Assembly: GCA_031282605.1 (NCBI GenBank)
Contig: JAITDK010000112.1
Span: 1 to 5,637, forward strand
From: Oscillospiraceae bacterium
Lineage (GTDB): Bacteria > Bacillota > Clostridia > Christensenellales > Aristaeellaceae
DNA length: 5,637 bases
Direction: 5' to 3'
The position numbers and the translations under genes are program-made. The notes beneath the pieces were generated by a model. It was not told the DNA's origin and ran no database searches. It saw nothing but the letters and a program-made list of their open reading frames with translations. Positions within the stretch are counted from its first letter, which is position 1. Every line of letters starts with the position of its first letter. Below, piece by piece: positions 1 to 5,632 of the stretch.

Positions 1-1
1 A

Positions 2-100
2 CTGCAAGTAGCGACGCGTCCTGAGACCGAGGGCAAGCCGCTCGTGGTCATTCTGCCGGATACGGGCGAGCGGTATCTATCGACTGCGTTATTCGCCTAA
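2..100 (+). CDS. cysK: Cysteine synthase (O-acetylserine sulfhydrylase), C-terminal end only
   Basis: The reading frame entering from the left edge encodes the last 32 residues of a protein and stops at TAA 98-100. The tail reads VVILPDTGERYLSTALFA, preceded by a VATRPE-type segment. This matches the highly conserved C-terminus of PLP-dependent cysteine synthase A, where LPD-x-GERYLST-x-LF is nearly invariant in clostridial members. The enzyme makes L-cysteine from O-acetylserine and sulfide in the cytosol. The catalytic lysine and PLP-binding loops lie upstream of the window and cannot be inspected. The following hairpins and a new promoter suggest it is the last gene of a separate transcription unit, so its link to the downstream cysteine-rich proteins is probably only positional. 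A paralogue such as CysM is the main alternative. Confidence 0.88.
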   Translation: MQVATRPETEGKPLVVILPDTGERYLSTALFA

Positions 101-119
101 CACGGCGACATAACAAAAA

Positions 120-155
120 CGACAGGGGGAACCTTATAGGCTTACCTCCCTGTCG
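120..155 (+). terminator. Stem-loop 1 after cysK (possible terminator)
   Basis: The arm CGACAGGG (120-127) is perfectly complementary to CCCTGTCG (148-155). One G-T wobble and one further G-C pair extend the stem inward to 129/146. The apical part contains a small CCT/AGG pairing (132-134 with 138-140). The stem lies 20 bases after the cysK stop, where a terminator is expected. No T-run follows it (TAATAGG...), so it is not a canonical Rho-independent terminator and may instead protect the 3' end or act with the next hairpin. Confidence 0.5.
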
Positions 156-167
156 TAATAGGTTAAC

Positions 168-205
168 GGATCCCCCTCTGTCGCCGTGGCGACGGAGGGG
201 GATTC
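168..205 (+). terminator. Stem-loop 2 after cysK, very strong GC-rich hairpin
   Basis: Bases 168-184 pair with 189-205 around a four-base CGTG loop. This gives about 17 consecutive pairs, including a CCCCC/GGGGG block (172-176 with 197-201) and only two wobble pairs. It is the strongest secondary structure in the non-coding part of the window and probably ends cysK transcription or blocks read-through into the next operon. The sequence after the stem (GCATGTTACTG) lacks a T-tract, and none is seen on the opposite strand either. Function as an intrinsic terminator is therefore inferred from position and stability only. Confidence 0.6.
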
Positions 206-244
206 GCATGTTACTGCCCAGCCGGGTCGATTGCAATATCAATT

Positions 245-276
245 GCCTCCTGTGAAATGACGGTGTGGAGGCGTCA
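245..276 (+). promoter_or_regulatory. Overlapping inverted repeats just upstream of the -35 box (candidate operator)
   Basis: GCCTCC (245-250) is complementary to GGAGGC (267-272). Overlapping it, TGACG (258-262) is complementary to CGTCA (272-276). A third short dyad, GCAAT/ATTGC (233-237 with 242-246), lies just upstream. The cluster ends 8 bases before the -35 hexamer, a usual place for an activator or regulator site. Repeats of 5 to 6 bases are common by chance, so this is a candidate only; no known regulator motif is recognised. Confidence 0.25.
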
Positions 277-284
277 GGATTGTA

Positions 285-313
285 TTGACAGGGCGGTGAA
301 AGTGTGATATTGT
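285..313 (+). promoter_or_regulatory. Sigma-A type promoter of the putative operon
   Basis: A perfect -35 hexamer TTGACA (285-290) is followed by a 17-base spacer and the -10 hexamer TATTGT (308-313). A TGA at 305-307 gives an extended -10 (TGn) element. Spacing and sequence fit a strong housekeeping promoter. Transcription would start near 319-321, about 50 bases before the ATG at 371. It is the only convincing promoter in the window and probably drives all genes from 371 onward. Confidence 0.75.
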
Positions 314-322
314 TATTCATAT

Positions 323-339
323 TAATCCTATGTGGATTA
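323..339 (+). promoter_or_regulatory. Leader hairpin at the predicted 5' end of the transcript
   Basis: TAATCC (323-328) is perfectly complementary to GGATTA (334-339) with a five-base loop. It falls within a few bases of the predicted transcription start and 16 bases before the ribosome binding site AGGAG (356-360). It could act as a 5' stabilising stem-loop or as a DNA operator straddling the start region. The six-pair, AT-rich stem is modest, so it could be chance. Confidence 0.3.
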
Positions 340-370
340 TGTAGTTTAAAAAAACAGGAGATGTTCGTTC

Positions 371-1519
371 ATGAAAGGAAAGTCGGCAAAGCTTTTATTG
401 GTGATCATGTCGTCGCTGTTGTCGCTGACGCTCATAGTTCCAGTGCTGGCGCAGGAAGGCGGCGGGAATCAAATGAGTATGCAGGCCCCGGCGGAAACGG
501 AAGCGCCTGCGCCTGGAGACGCCGCGGGCACGGCAGGAACAGAATCTCGCATGTCGATGGAGCCGTCGGTCGAACCGTCGGTTTCCGTGTCGGGCGATAT
601 CGCGGCGTCTTTGGCGGAGTCGGCGATATCCCAGTTGGCTGGTACTCAACTGACGCGAGAAGAAACGTCGGCTTTATTCGACGCAGTCGCCGATACGGTG
701 GTATCCGCATCGTGGGCGCCGGAAGGGGTCGCGGAAGTGGAAGTCGTTTCGATTACAGGGTGGTTCAAGGATCGTCACTGCCGCCCAAAGGAAGCGGGCG
801 TAGTGCTGGATGGAAGCTGCTCAGTGGCGTGCGGAACGGGCGGGCCTACCGGTCAGGCTATGCTAAGAGGCTGCCAATCGGACGGGCATGGTATATATAT
901 CAACCCGACTGATGCCAATCCAGACGGCGAATTTATTGTGTTCGATTTGATCAGCAGCGAACTGCTCCGAGCCTTCCTGCTGCAACTTGAGGAAGTGTCC
1001 GGCGACGCGAGCGGGGGATTGAGCCTGGAAGCCACGGGTTATTATGTGGACGTTCCTACGAACGCCGACGAATCCAAGGCTCCGTATCAGGACGGCCCTG
1101 CGGATCACTATGTCAAGGGTTTTCACGCAACGTCGGTGCGCGGAGTCGTTATCGGAGATACGAGCTATCAAGGGTTTGCGGATAACGATTATACCCTGGC
1201 GGCAGACGCGCTTTCGCCAAAGGATATCGCGATCGAAACGAACGACGGCGTTGTAACCGTATCCTTCACGCCCCCGGCCGGAGCGTCGGCCCCATCGCCT
1301 AAATACGGCGTGAAACAGTATAAGATCGCTGTCATTGAGAATGGCGAACCTATAAGTGTAGTTATAGCGCACAACGATTCGTCAAACCCGCTGACAAGCG
1401 CTTCCTTCCCCGCTCCAGGCGACGGCGACTATTCTTATGAGGTGACCGCCTTGTATACGGCAAGCCTTGTCAGCAGCGACAATAACGCCGCGCAGGTTGT
1501 TGTCACGGATTTGCAGTGA
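371..1519 (+). CDS. Exported Cys/His-domain protein with FN3-like C-terminus, function unknown
   Basis: This encodes 382 residues. The start is ATG 371, set by AGGAG at 356-360 (10-base spacing). Residues 1-27 form a Sec signal peptide (KGKSAK, then a hydrophobic core ending VLA before QE); no lipobox cysteine is seen. Residues 28-75 are an Ala/Pro/Glu-rich linker with two Met-Ser-Met motifs (35-37, 61-63). Residues 76-115 may be helical. Residues 128-260 form a Cys/His domain starting TGWFKDRHC, with Cys137, Cys150, Cys154 and Cys168 and ending in HYVKGFHAT (His246, His252). The downstream gene product carries a related domain. Residues 281-380 resemble a fibronectin type III fold (VTVSFTPP, YGVKQYKI, YSYEVTALYT). 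The protein should be secreted or cell-wall associated. It has no catalytic motif that I recognise; metal binding or disulfide chemistry is inferred from the cysteines and the partner gene. It is the first gene of the putative operon. Confidence 0.85.
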   Translation: MKGKSAKLLLVIMSSLLSLTLIVPVLAQEGGGNQMSMQAPAETEAPAPGDAAGTAGTESRMSMEPSVEPSVSVSGDIAASLAESAISQLAGTQLTREETSALFDAVADTVVSASWAPEGVAEVEVVSITGWFKDRHCRPKEAGVVLDGSCSVACGTGGPTGQAMLRGCQSDGHGIYINPTDANPDGEFIVFDLISSELLRAFLLQLEEVSGDASGGLSLEATGYYVDVPTNADESKAPYQDGPADHYVKGFHATSVRGVVIGDTSYQGFADNDYTLAADALSPKDIAIETNDGVVTVSFTPPAGASAPSPKYGVKQYKIAVIENGEPISVVIAHNDSSNPLTSASFPAPGDGDYSYEVTALYTASLVSSDNNAAQVVVTDLQ

Positions 1520-1645
1520 TTTGCGGGCATCTGACATTGTTATCAAGGCCGGCGTTCCTGTAAAGCGGTATGTTTACGCGGCTGCGGATTCATTGCCCGC
1601 TGCGGGAATAGACCGCGGCAAAACGACTAAGATGCTTTACGCAAA

Positions 1646-1674
1646 GGCGATCCTTGGCCATGCGCCGATTTTTT
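1646..1674 (+). terminator. Weak stem plus T6 before gene 2 (possible attenuator)
   Basis: GGCG (1646-1649) can pair with CGCC (1663-1666), and TTTTTT follows at 1669-1674, directly before the next gene's ribosome binding site. The stem is only four to five pairs around a long loop, so strong termination is unlikely; partial attenuation between genes 1 and 2 is possible. The rest of the 167-base gap (1520-1686) holds only minor dyads, such as GTAAA/TTTAC at 1560-1577, and no promoter or gene that I can support. Confidence 0.2.
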
Positions 1675-1680
1675 AAGGAG
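1675..1680 (+). promoter_or_regulatory. Ribosome binding site deciding the start at 1687
   Basis: AAGGAG lies six bases before ATG 1687. The open frame extends upstream to a TTG at 1654, but that codon and the ATG at 1660 have no such site, and the peptide they would add (MAMRRFFKERA) is encoded across the ribosome binding site itself. ATG 1687 is therefore the chosen start. Confidence 0.85.
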
Positions 1681-1686
1681 AGAGCG

Positions 1687-2841
1687 ATGCGCGGCATAGG
1701 CAAATCCTCAGATAAACGAACCGAAGGATTGCGCGGGAAGTATATTTACCGCGCAATCCTGTGCGCCTCGGCGGCGTTTCTCGCGCTCGCAACCATGCAG
1801 GTGCTTTTTGACGTTCCGGTTATGCCGTTCCTCGTGCCGAGGCAAGGCGCGTCGGGTGCGTCGCTGACGGCTGTGTTTGATGGGAATGCGCAGAAAATAT
1901 CCGCCGTCTTCACCAAGACGTCACTGCCGTCCATTACGCTGCAGCGCGGCGTACCCGTCGAGCTTTCGTTAAACCTTAGCGAATCAGAATACGATAGCTG
2001 CACGAAGTGGCTTACGATACCCGACTTCGGCGTCGATTTCGAGACGGCGCCTGGCGAAAACGTAATCGCCTTTATACCCGACCAATCCGGCGTATTTACA
2101 ATGAAATGCTGGATGGGTAACATAAAAAGCACCGTTACGGTCGTTGAAAGCCTTGGGTTCAAACAGCAAGCGACGCAGACCGAATACGCCTCCATCCCAT
2201 CTGCGCCCGGTACAGAATCCGCGGCGCCTTCAAAACCGGCAAGCACAGTCATACCGCAGCTTGCGAGGCATTATGCGGCGTTAGTAACGCCGCGACCCAC
2301 GGAAGCGCCAGTCTTTGAGAAAGAAGACAAAACCGCGTCCATAGGCGATTGGCTCGAACGCCAGCTAACGCCCGGTTCGGCGGACGAGGGCGCGCGGGAG
2401 ATCAGGACGTGGACGGGATGGGTGTTCGACCGCGACTGCGTGGGCATTGATCCAACGAAGCACACGAAGGCCTGCAACCTTATGGGAAGTTGTTATGAAA
2501 GCGGGCTTGGTATATTTGAATACGTTCGCGGCAAGGCGTATGATACGTACACCGCCGTCGAGACGTTCCTATGCTTCGACGGCGCGAGCAAGGAACTGAC
2601 CGTCGCGTTCCTGAACGCGCTGCCCGTCGAATGGAAGAACAACGTTACCGTGACGGTCAGCGGCTACGCGGTGAATAACATCCCGGCGGCGGAAGACGAG
2701 CTGCTGATCCCCGAAACCGACCTATCACGTGTAACGCATTATCTGAATGGTATCCACGTAACGAAGATAGAGGCCGCGTTCATAGAAGGGCTGTCCACGA
2801 ACCAACTGCCCGAACCAAACGTCGTATTCACCCAACCATAG
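1687..2841 (+). CDS. Membrane-anchored cupredoxin-like protein with C-terminal Cys/His domain
   Basis: This encodes 384 residues from ATG 1687. Residues 1-19 are basic and cytosolic. Residues 20-50 hold an uncleaved-looking signal anchor (IYRAILCASAAFLALATMQV). Residues 78-153 resemble the cupredoxin-like domain of Firmicutes metal-handling proteins: Cys105 before WLTIPDFGV, then a PGENVIAFIP strand, then the C-terminal loop KCWMGN (Cys141, Met143). The Cys...Cys-x-Met pattern would form a type 1-like copper or Cu(I) site. Residues 155-238 are a Pro/Ala/Thr/Glu-rich spacer. Residues 240-368 form a Cys/His domain: TGWVFDRDC (Cys251), then HTKAC (His259, Cys263), GSC (Cys269), ESGLGI, Cys296, and the closing HYLNGIHVT (His351, His357). 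This domain is paralogous to residues 128-260 of the preceding product. The stop overlaps the next gene's ribosome binding site, so it is co-expressed with the ABC exporter. A metal-binding or electron-transfer role outside the membrane is inferred, not shown. Confidence 0.85.
   Translation: MRGIGKSSDKRTEGLRGKYIYRAILCASAAFLALATMQVLFDVPVMPFLVPRQGASGASLTAVFDGNAQKISAVFTKTSLPSITLQRGVPVELSLNLSESEYDSCTKWLTIPDFGVDFETAPGENVIAFIPDQSGVFTMKCWMGNIKSTVTVVESLGFKQQATQTEYASIPSAPGTESAAPSKPASTVIPQLARHYAALVTPRPTEAPVFEKEDKTASIGDWLERQLTPGSADEGAREIRTWTGWVFDRDCVGIDPTKHTKACNLMGSCYESGLGIFEYVRGKAYDTYTAVETFLCFDGASKELTVAFLNALPVEWKNNVTVTVSGYAVNNIPAAEDELLIPETDLSRVTHYLNGIHVTKIEAAFIEGLSTNQLPEPNVVFTQP
1725..1760 (+). repeat. 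Perfect 12-bp inverted repeat inside the start of gene 2
   Basis: AGGATTGCGCGG (1725-1736) is the exact reverse complement of CCGCGCAATCCT (1749-1760), separated by a 12-base AT-rich loop. It covers codons 13 to 25 of gene 2, about 38 bases after the ATG. In mRNA it would form a stable hairpin just downstream of the initiating ribosome. No T-tract follows. A perfect 12-base arm pair this close together is not expected by chance in 5.6 kb. Confidence 0.7.
2275..2293 (+). repeat. Perfect 19-base odd palindrome in the linker of gene 2
   Basis: GCGGCGTTA (2275-2283) mirrors TAACGCCGC (2285-2293) around a single central G. It lies in the low-constraint spacer between the cupredoxin and Cys/His domains (Ala-Ala-Leu-Val-Thr-Pro). 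Nine-base arms can arise by chance in a window of this size, so no function is claimed. Confidence 0.35.
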
Positions 2842-2852
2842 GAGGATGTCTC

Positions 2853-3680
2853 ATGGTCGAGGTATCGGGTCTTACGAAAACATATGGCAAGATTAACGCT
2901 CTGCGCGGAGTGGACTTCACAGCGGAACACGGGCAGGTGCTCGGACTGCTCGGCTCGAATGGCGCGGGGAAAAGCACAACGATGAATATCATTGCCGGCT
3001 ACATCCCCAAGACGGGTGGTTCCGTGAAGATATGCGGCGTGGACATCGACGAATCGCCATACGAGGCGAAGAAACGTCTCGGCTATCTGCCGGAGCATAC
3101 GCCGCTGGCCGTCAATATGACCGTAGCCGAATTCCTGGAGTTTTCAGGCGATTTGAAGAAGGTTCCCAAAACCGAACGGCAGCGAGGGTTGGATCGCGCC
3201 GTTGAGCTGACCGGGCTAAAGGAAGTACGCTGGCGGCTGATCCGTAACCTTTCCAAAGGATATCGTCAGCGCGTCGGTATCGCGCAGGCGCTCATCGGCT
3301 TCCCGGAAGTGTTGATACTGGATGAACCGACCGTCGGGCTTGACCCGTCGCAGTTGATTGAAATTCGAGCGCTCGTGCGCGAGTTGGGTCAGGAACATAC
3401 GGTGCTGTTCAGTTCGCACATATTGTCGGAGGTTGAGTCTGTTTGCGACCGCGTGGTGATCATATACAAAGGGAACGTCCTTGCGGACGGCAGGCCGGAT
3501 GAAGTGGCGGGAACCGTCGCGGGCGGTTATCGGCTGACCGCGGCGGCGAATCAAAACGAAATCACCGCAGCTCTGAGGAACGGCGGCCTGACTGATTTCA
3601 CGCTGTCGCCGATAACGTCTACGCTTGAGGACGCGTTCGTGCGCCTAGTCGCGCAAGCGGAAAGGGAAACAGCTATATGA
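2853..3680 (+). CDS. ABC transporter ATP-binding protein, GldA/NosF-like
   Basis: This encodes 275 residues. ATG 2853 follows AGGAGG (2840-2845), which overlaps the previous stop codon. All nucleotide-binding parts are present: Walker A GSNGAGKST (34-42), signature LSKGYRQR (133-140), Walker B VLILDEP (153-159), the D-loop around GLD (162-164) and the switch His189 in SSH. The Q-loop position reads GYLPEHTPL, with Glu81 where most ABC ATPases have Gln. YLPEH-x-PL together with LSKGYRQRVG is typical of the GldA-type group that pairs with GldF/GldG proteins. The residues after about 220 form a short accessory tail ending TSTLEDAFVRL, as in drug- and polymer-type ABC-2 exporters. It powers the permease encoded next; its TGA overlaps that gene's ATG (ATGA at 3677). 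The substrate cannot be read from sequence. Confidence 0.95.
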   Translation: MVEVSGLTKTYGKINALRGVDFTAEHGQVLGLLGSNGAGKSTTMNIIAGYIPKTGGSVKICGVDIDESPYEAKKRLGYLPEHTPLAVNMTVAEFLEFSGDLKKVPKTERQRGLDRAVELTGLKEVRWRLIRNLSKGYRQRVGIAQALIGFPEVLILDEPTVGLDPSQLIEIRALVRELGQEHTVLFSSHILSEVESVCDRVVIIYKGNVLADGRPDEVAGTVAGGYRLTAAANQNEITAALRNGGLTDFTLSPITSTLEDAFVRLVAQAERETAI

Positions 3681-5632
3681 AAGCGGCGTTGAAACACGAA
3701 CTGCGCGCCTATCTGCATTCGTCCGCATCCTATGCGGTAGGCGGTCTGTTCTTCCTTATATCGGCCGTGTACTACAGCGTGGACAACATACGCGGGCACA
3801 GCGGCGATTTGAGCGCGCTCTACTCCGCGATGGGCACGCTGCTCATATTCATCGTGCCAATTCTTACCTCGCGAATCATCGCGGAAGATCGGCGCAGCGG
3901 TCTGGAGACGCTGCTGTTCACCTCGCCGACCAACATCTCAGGTATTGTGGCGGGCAAGTTTTTCGCGGTGTTGATTCTGTTAGTGATCATCATTGCGCTG
4001 ACTCTGCTTTTCCCGCTTATACTGCTGCTGTTCACGCCGCTGCACCCGTTGTCGCTGCTTGGCCATTATACAGGTCTGGCGCTGTTGGGCGCGGCGATAG
4101 CGTCGCTGGGCATATTCGCATCCGCGCTGACGGAAAGCCAGGTCGTGGCGGCGATCATCAGCTTCGTGTCGCTGCTGGCGCTGTTGATGATGCGGCCTGT
4201 CAGCGCGGCGTTGGGCGGCATAGGCTCAAAGATACTGGCGTTCGTGTCGCCTTATTCCCGGTTTGACGAGTTCGGGCGCGGCGTATTCAGCTTAGGCGGC
4301 GTTATATACTTCGTCGGTTTCGCGTTCCTGTTCCTGTATCTGACAGCGTGGCTGCTCACGTCCCGCCGCAATCGAGGGATTAAGAACGGCGCAAACTGGG
4401 CGCGATTGTCCGCAGTATCGACGCTGGCGATTGTGCTCGCGCTTAACCTTCTCGCGAGTCTGTTCCCTATGAAGATTGATTTTTCCGAAGGGCGCAGATA
4501 CTCCATCGGGGAAGCGACGCGCAGCGTGCTTTTGGAATTGTCCAGCGACATAACAATCTACGCGTTATTTGACGACGGGAAGGCCGACCGGGATTATCAG
4601 GAGATACGCGAACTGCTGGAAGCATACAAGAATGCGCCCGGCGGGCATATATTCGTTGAGTACCGCGATCCCGACGTAGACACCGGCATCATTTCCGCGC
4701 TTGACCCGGACGGTACGATCGGTCTGCGCAAGAACAATTTTTATGTGACGAACGGCGCGAAGGGAAAGAAACTCGTGTACGGCGATCTGTTCCAGATGCA
4801 GTTTGACGGCAAGACGTCCGCTTGGTTCGTAACAGGATCGACCGCCGAGCGCGTTTTAACCGAAACGATACGCGGCGTCGCTGAGACGCGCGGCGACACC
4901 GTCTACCTTATTGCCGACGCGCCGGACGCGTACAACGAATTGCAGGCAGTAATTCAGAAAACCGGTTACGCCGCATCGTCATTGGACTTGGACAGACGCG
5001 GCATACCGGACAACGCTATATCCCTTTTGTTCCTCGCGCCGGAAAACGATCTGACCGAACCTCAGCTGGCCGAGCTGCGCGGCTATCTGTCGCGGGGCGG
5101 GTCTATCGGAGCGTTCGTCGAATACGGCGACTTCCCCAATTGGGAGGCCCTCCTTGTGGATTATTCGATTGGGCTGCGCAACGCGGAATACAAGGAGCAG
5201 ATGCTTGACGTTACCGAAAGCGAAGTGATTCCGCTGGCGTTCTTCGGACTGTACCTGCCGTCGGCGCGCGCCTTAGAAGTTACAGGCGAAAGCACGTTGA
5301 CGCTGGCGGAGGCGGACGACGGCGCGCCGCTCGCCGCAGCCGCGAAGGGCGGCGGAAAGCTTTTCGCCGCCGGATCCGCCGAATACCTGTCGGATGTAGT
5401 CAAAGAGCGGAATCCAGCCGTATTTGTCACGAATATGTATTTCACCGAGAGCGTCGTTAACTGGCTGCTGACCGATAGCGTCGACGAAGTGGAGATACGC
5501 GAGTATCGGACAGGCGAACTGCAGATTCCCGGATACAAAGCGAACTTCATCGGTCTGCTGACTGTAGTCATTGTGCCGCTCGCGATATTCGGCCGCGGAT
5601 TCATCGTTTGGAGAAGACGGAGGTATCTATGA
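3677..5632 (+). CDS. ABC-2 permease fused to GldG-type extracytoplasmic domain
   Basis: This encodes 651 residues, and ATG 3677 overlaps the ATPase stop. Residues 1-230 are an ABC-2 type permease with six predicted membrane segments (about 18-36, 50-66, 96-120, 130-150, 156-172, 208-228). It contains the characteristic cytosolic coupling stretch ERIIAEDRR-like (RIIAEDRRSGLETLL, 66-80). A basic cytosolic loop (RRNRGIKNGANWAR) leads to a seventh segment (245-264), followed by the GldG hallmark DFSEGRRYSIGEAT (268-281). Residues 266-622 form a soluble GldG/ABC-auxiliary domain that should face outside, closed by an eighth segment (623-642) and a basic RRRRYL end. The positive charges agree with this topology. 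In Flavobacterium the equivalent parts, GldF and GldG, are separate proteins; here they are one chain. With the ATPase it forms an export or envelope-remodelling complex of unknown substrate. Only a weak AAAGG (3661-3665) precedes the start, consistent with translational coupling. Confidence 0.92.
   Translation: MKAALKHELRAYLHSSASYAVGGLFFLISAVYYSVDNIRGHSGDLSALYSAMGTLLIFIVPILTSRIIAEDRRSGLETLLFTSPTNISGIVAGKFFAVLILLVIIIALTLLFPLILLLFTPLHPLSLLGHYTGLALLGAAIASLGIFASALTESQVVAAIISFVSLLALLMMRPVSAALGGIGSKILAFVSPYSRFDEFGRGVFSLGGVIYFVGFAFLFLYLTAWLLTSRRNRGIKNGANWARLSAVSTLAIVLALNLLASLFPMKIDFSEGRRYSIGEATRSVLLELSSDITIYALFDDGKADRDYQEIRELLEAYKNAPGGHIFVEYRDPDVDTGIISALDPDGTIGLRKNNFYVTNGAKGKKLVYGDLFQMQFDGKTSAWFVTGSTAERVLTETIRGVAETRGDTVYLIADAPDAYNELQAVIQKTGYAASSLDLDRRGIPDNAISLLFLAPENDLTEPQLAELRGYLSRGGSIGAFVEYGDFPNWEALLVDYSIGLRNAEYKEQMLDVTESEVIPLAFFGLYLPSARALEVTGESTLTLAEADDGAPLAAAAKGGGKLFAAGSAEYLSDVVKERNPAVFVTNMYFTESVVNWLLTDSVDEVEIREYRTGELQIPGYKANFIGLLTVVIVPLAIFGRGFIVWRRRRYL
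5348..5371 (+). repeat. 24-base near-perfect palindrome within the GldG-type domain
   Basis: GGCGGCGGAAAG (5348-5359) mirrors CTTTTCGCCGCC (5360-5371) with a single G-T mismatch. It encodes the Gly-Gly-Gly-Lys-Leu-Phe-Ala-Ala stretch near residue 560. The palindrome has no spacer, so it would bind a symmetric dimer or form a hairpin with a tiny loop. It could simply reflect GC-rich Gly/Ala codons on both sides of an AAAGCTTT core. Confidence 0.3.

Noticed and set aside
361..370. ATG at 361 as an alternative start or leader peptide before gene 1
   Set aside because: It abuts the AGGAG site with no spacing and is out of frame with gene 1; ATG 371 has a workable spacing and opens a clear signal peptide.
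304..912. 202-residue + strand open frame overlapping the promoter and the first half of gene 1
   Set aside because: It starts at a GTG inside the -10 region with no ribosome binding site, its product is Arg/Gly-rich and unlike any known protein, and gene 1 in the other frame has a signal peptide and recognisable domains.
863..1372. 169-residue minus-strand open frame opposite gene 1
   Set aside because: It is a shadow frame: no ribosome binding site or promoter on that strand, and the opposite strand carries a well-supported gene.
1467..1676. 69-residue + strand open frame spanning the end of gene 1 and the gap before gene 2
   Set aside because: It starts at a TTG with no ribosome binding site, is mostly a frame shadow of gene 1, and shows no recognisable motif.
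1654..1686. Upstream extension of gene 2 to the TTG at 1654
   Set aside because: AAGGAG is correctly placed only for ATG 1687; the extension would be translated through the ribosome binding site itself.
1746..2252. 168-residue minus-strand open frame opposite gene 2
   Set aside because: It is a shadow of the cupredoxin-encoding gene, with no start signals or recognisable domain.
3723..3737. CCGCAT/ATGCGG hairpin early in the permease gene
   Set aside because: Six-base arms with a short loop are expected many times by chance in a window this long.
5161..5604. 147-residue minus-strand open frame opposite the GldG-type domain
   Set aside because: It is Ser-rich shadow coding from GC-rich codons of the real gene, with no ribosome binding site.
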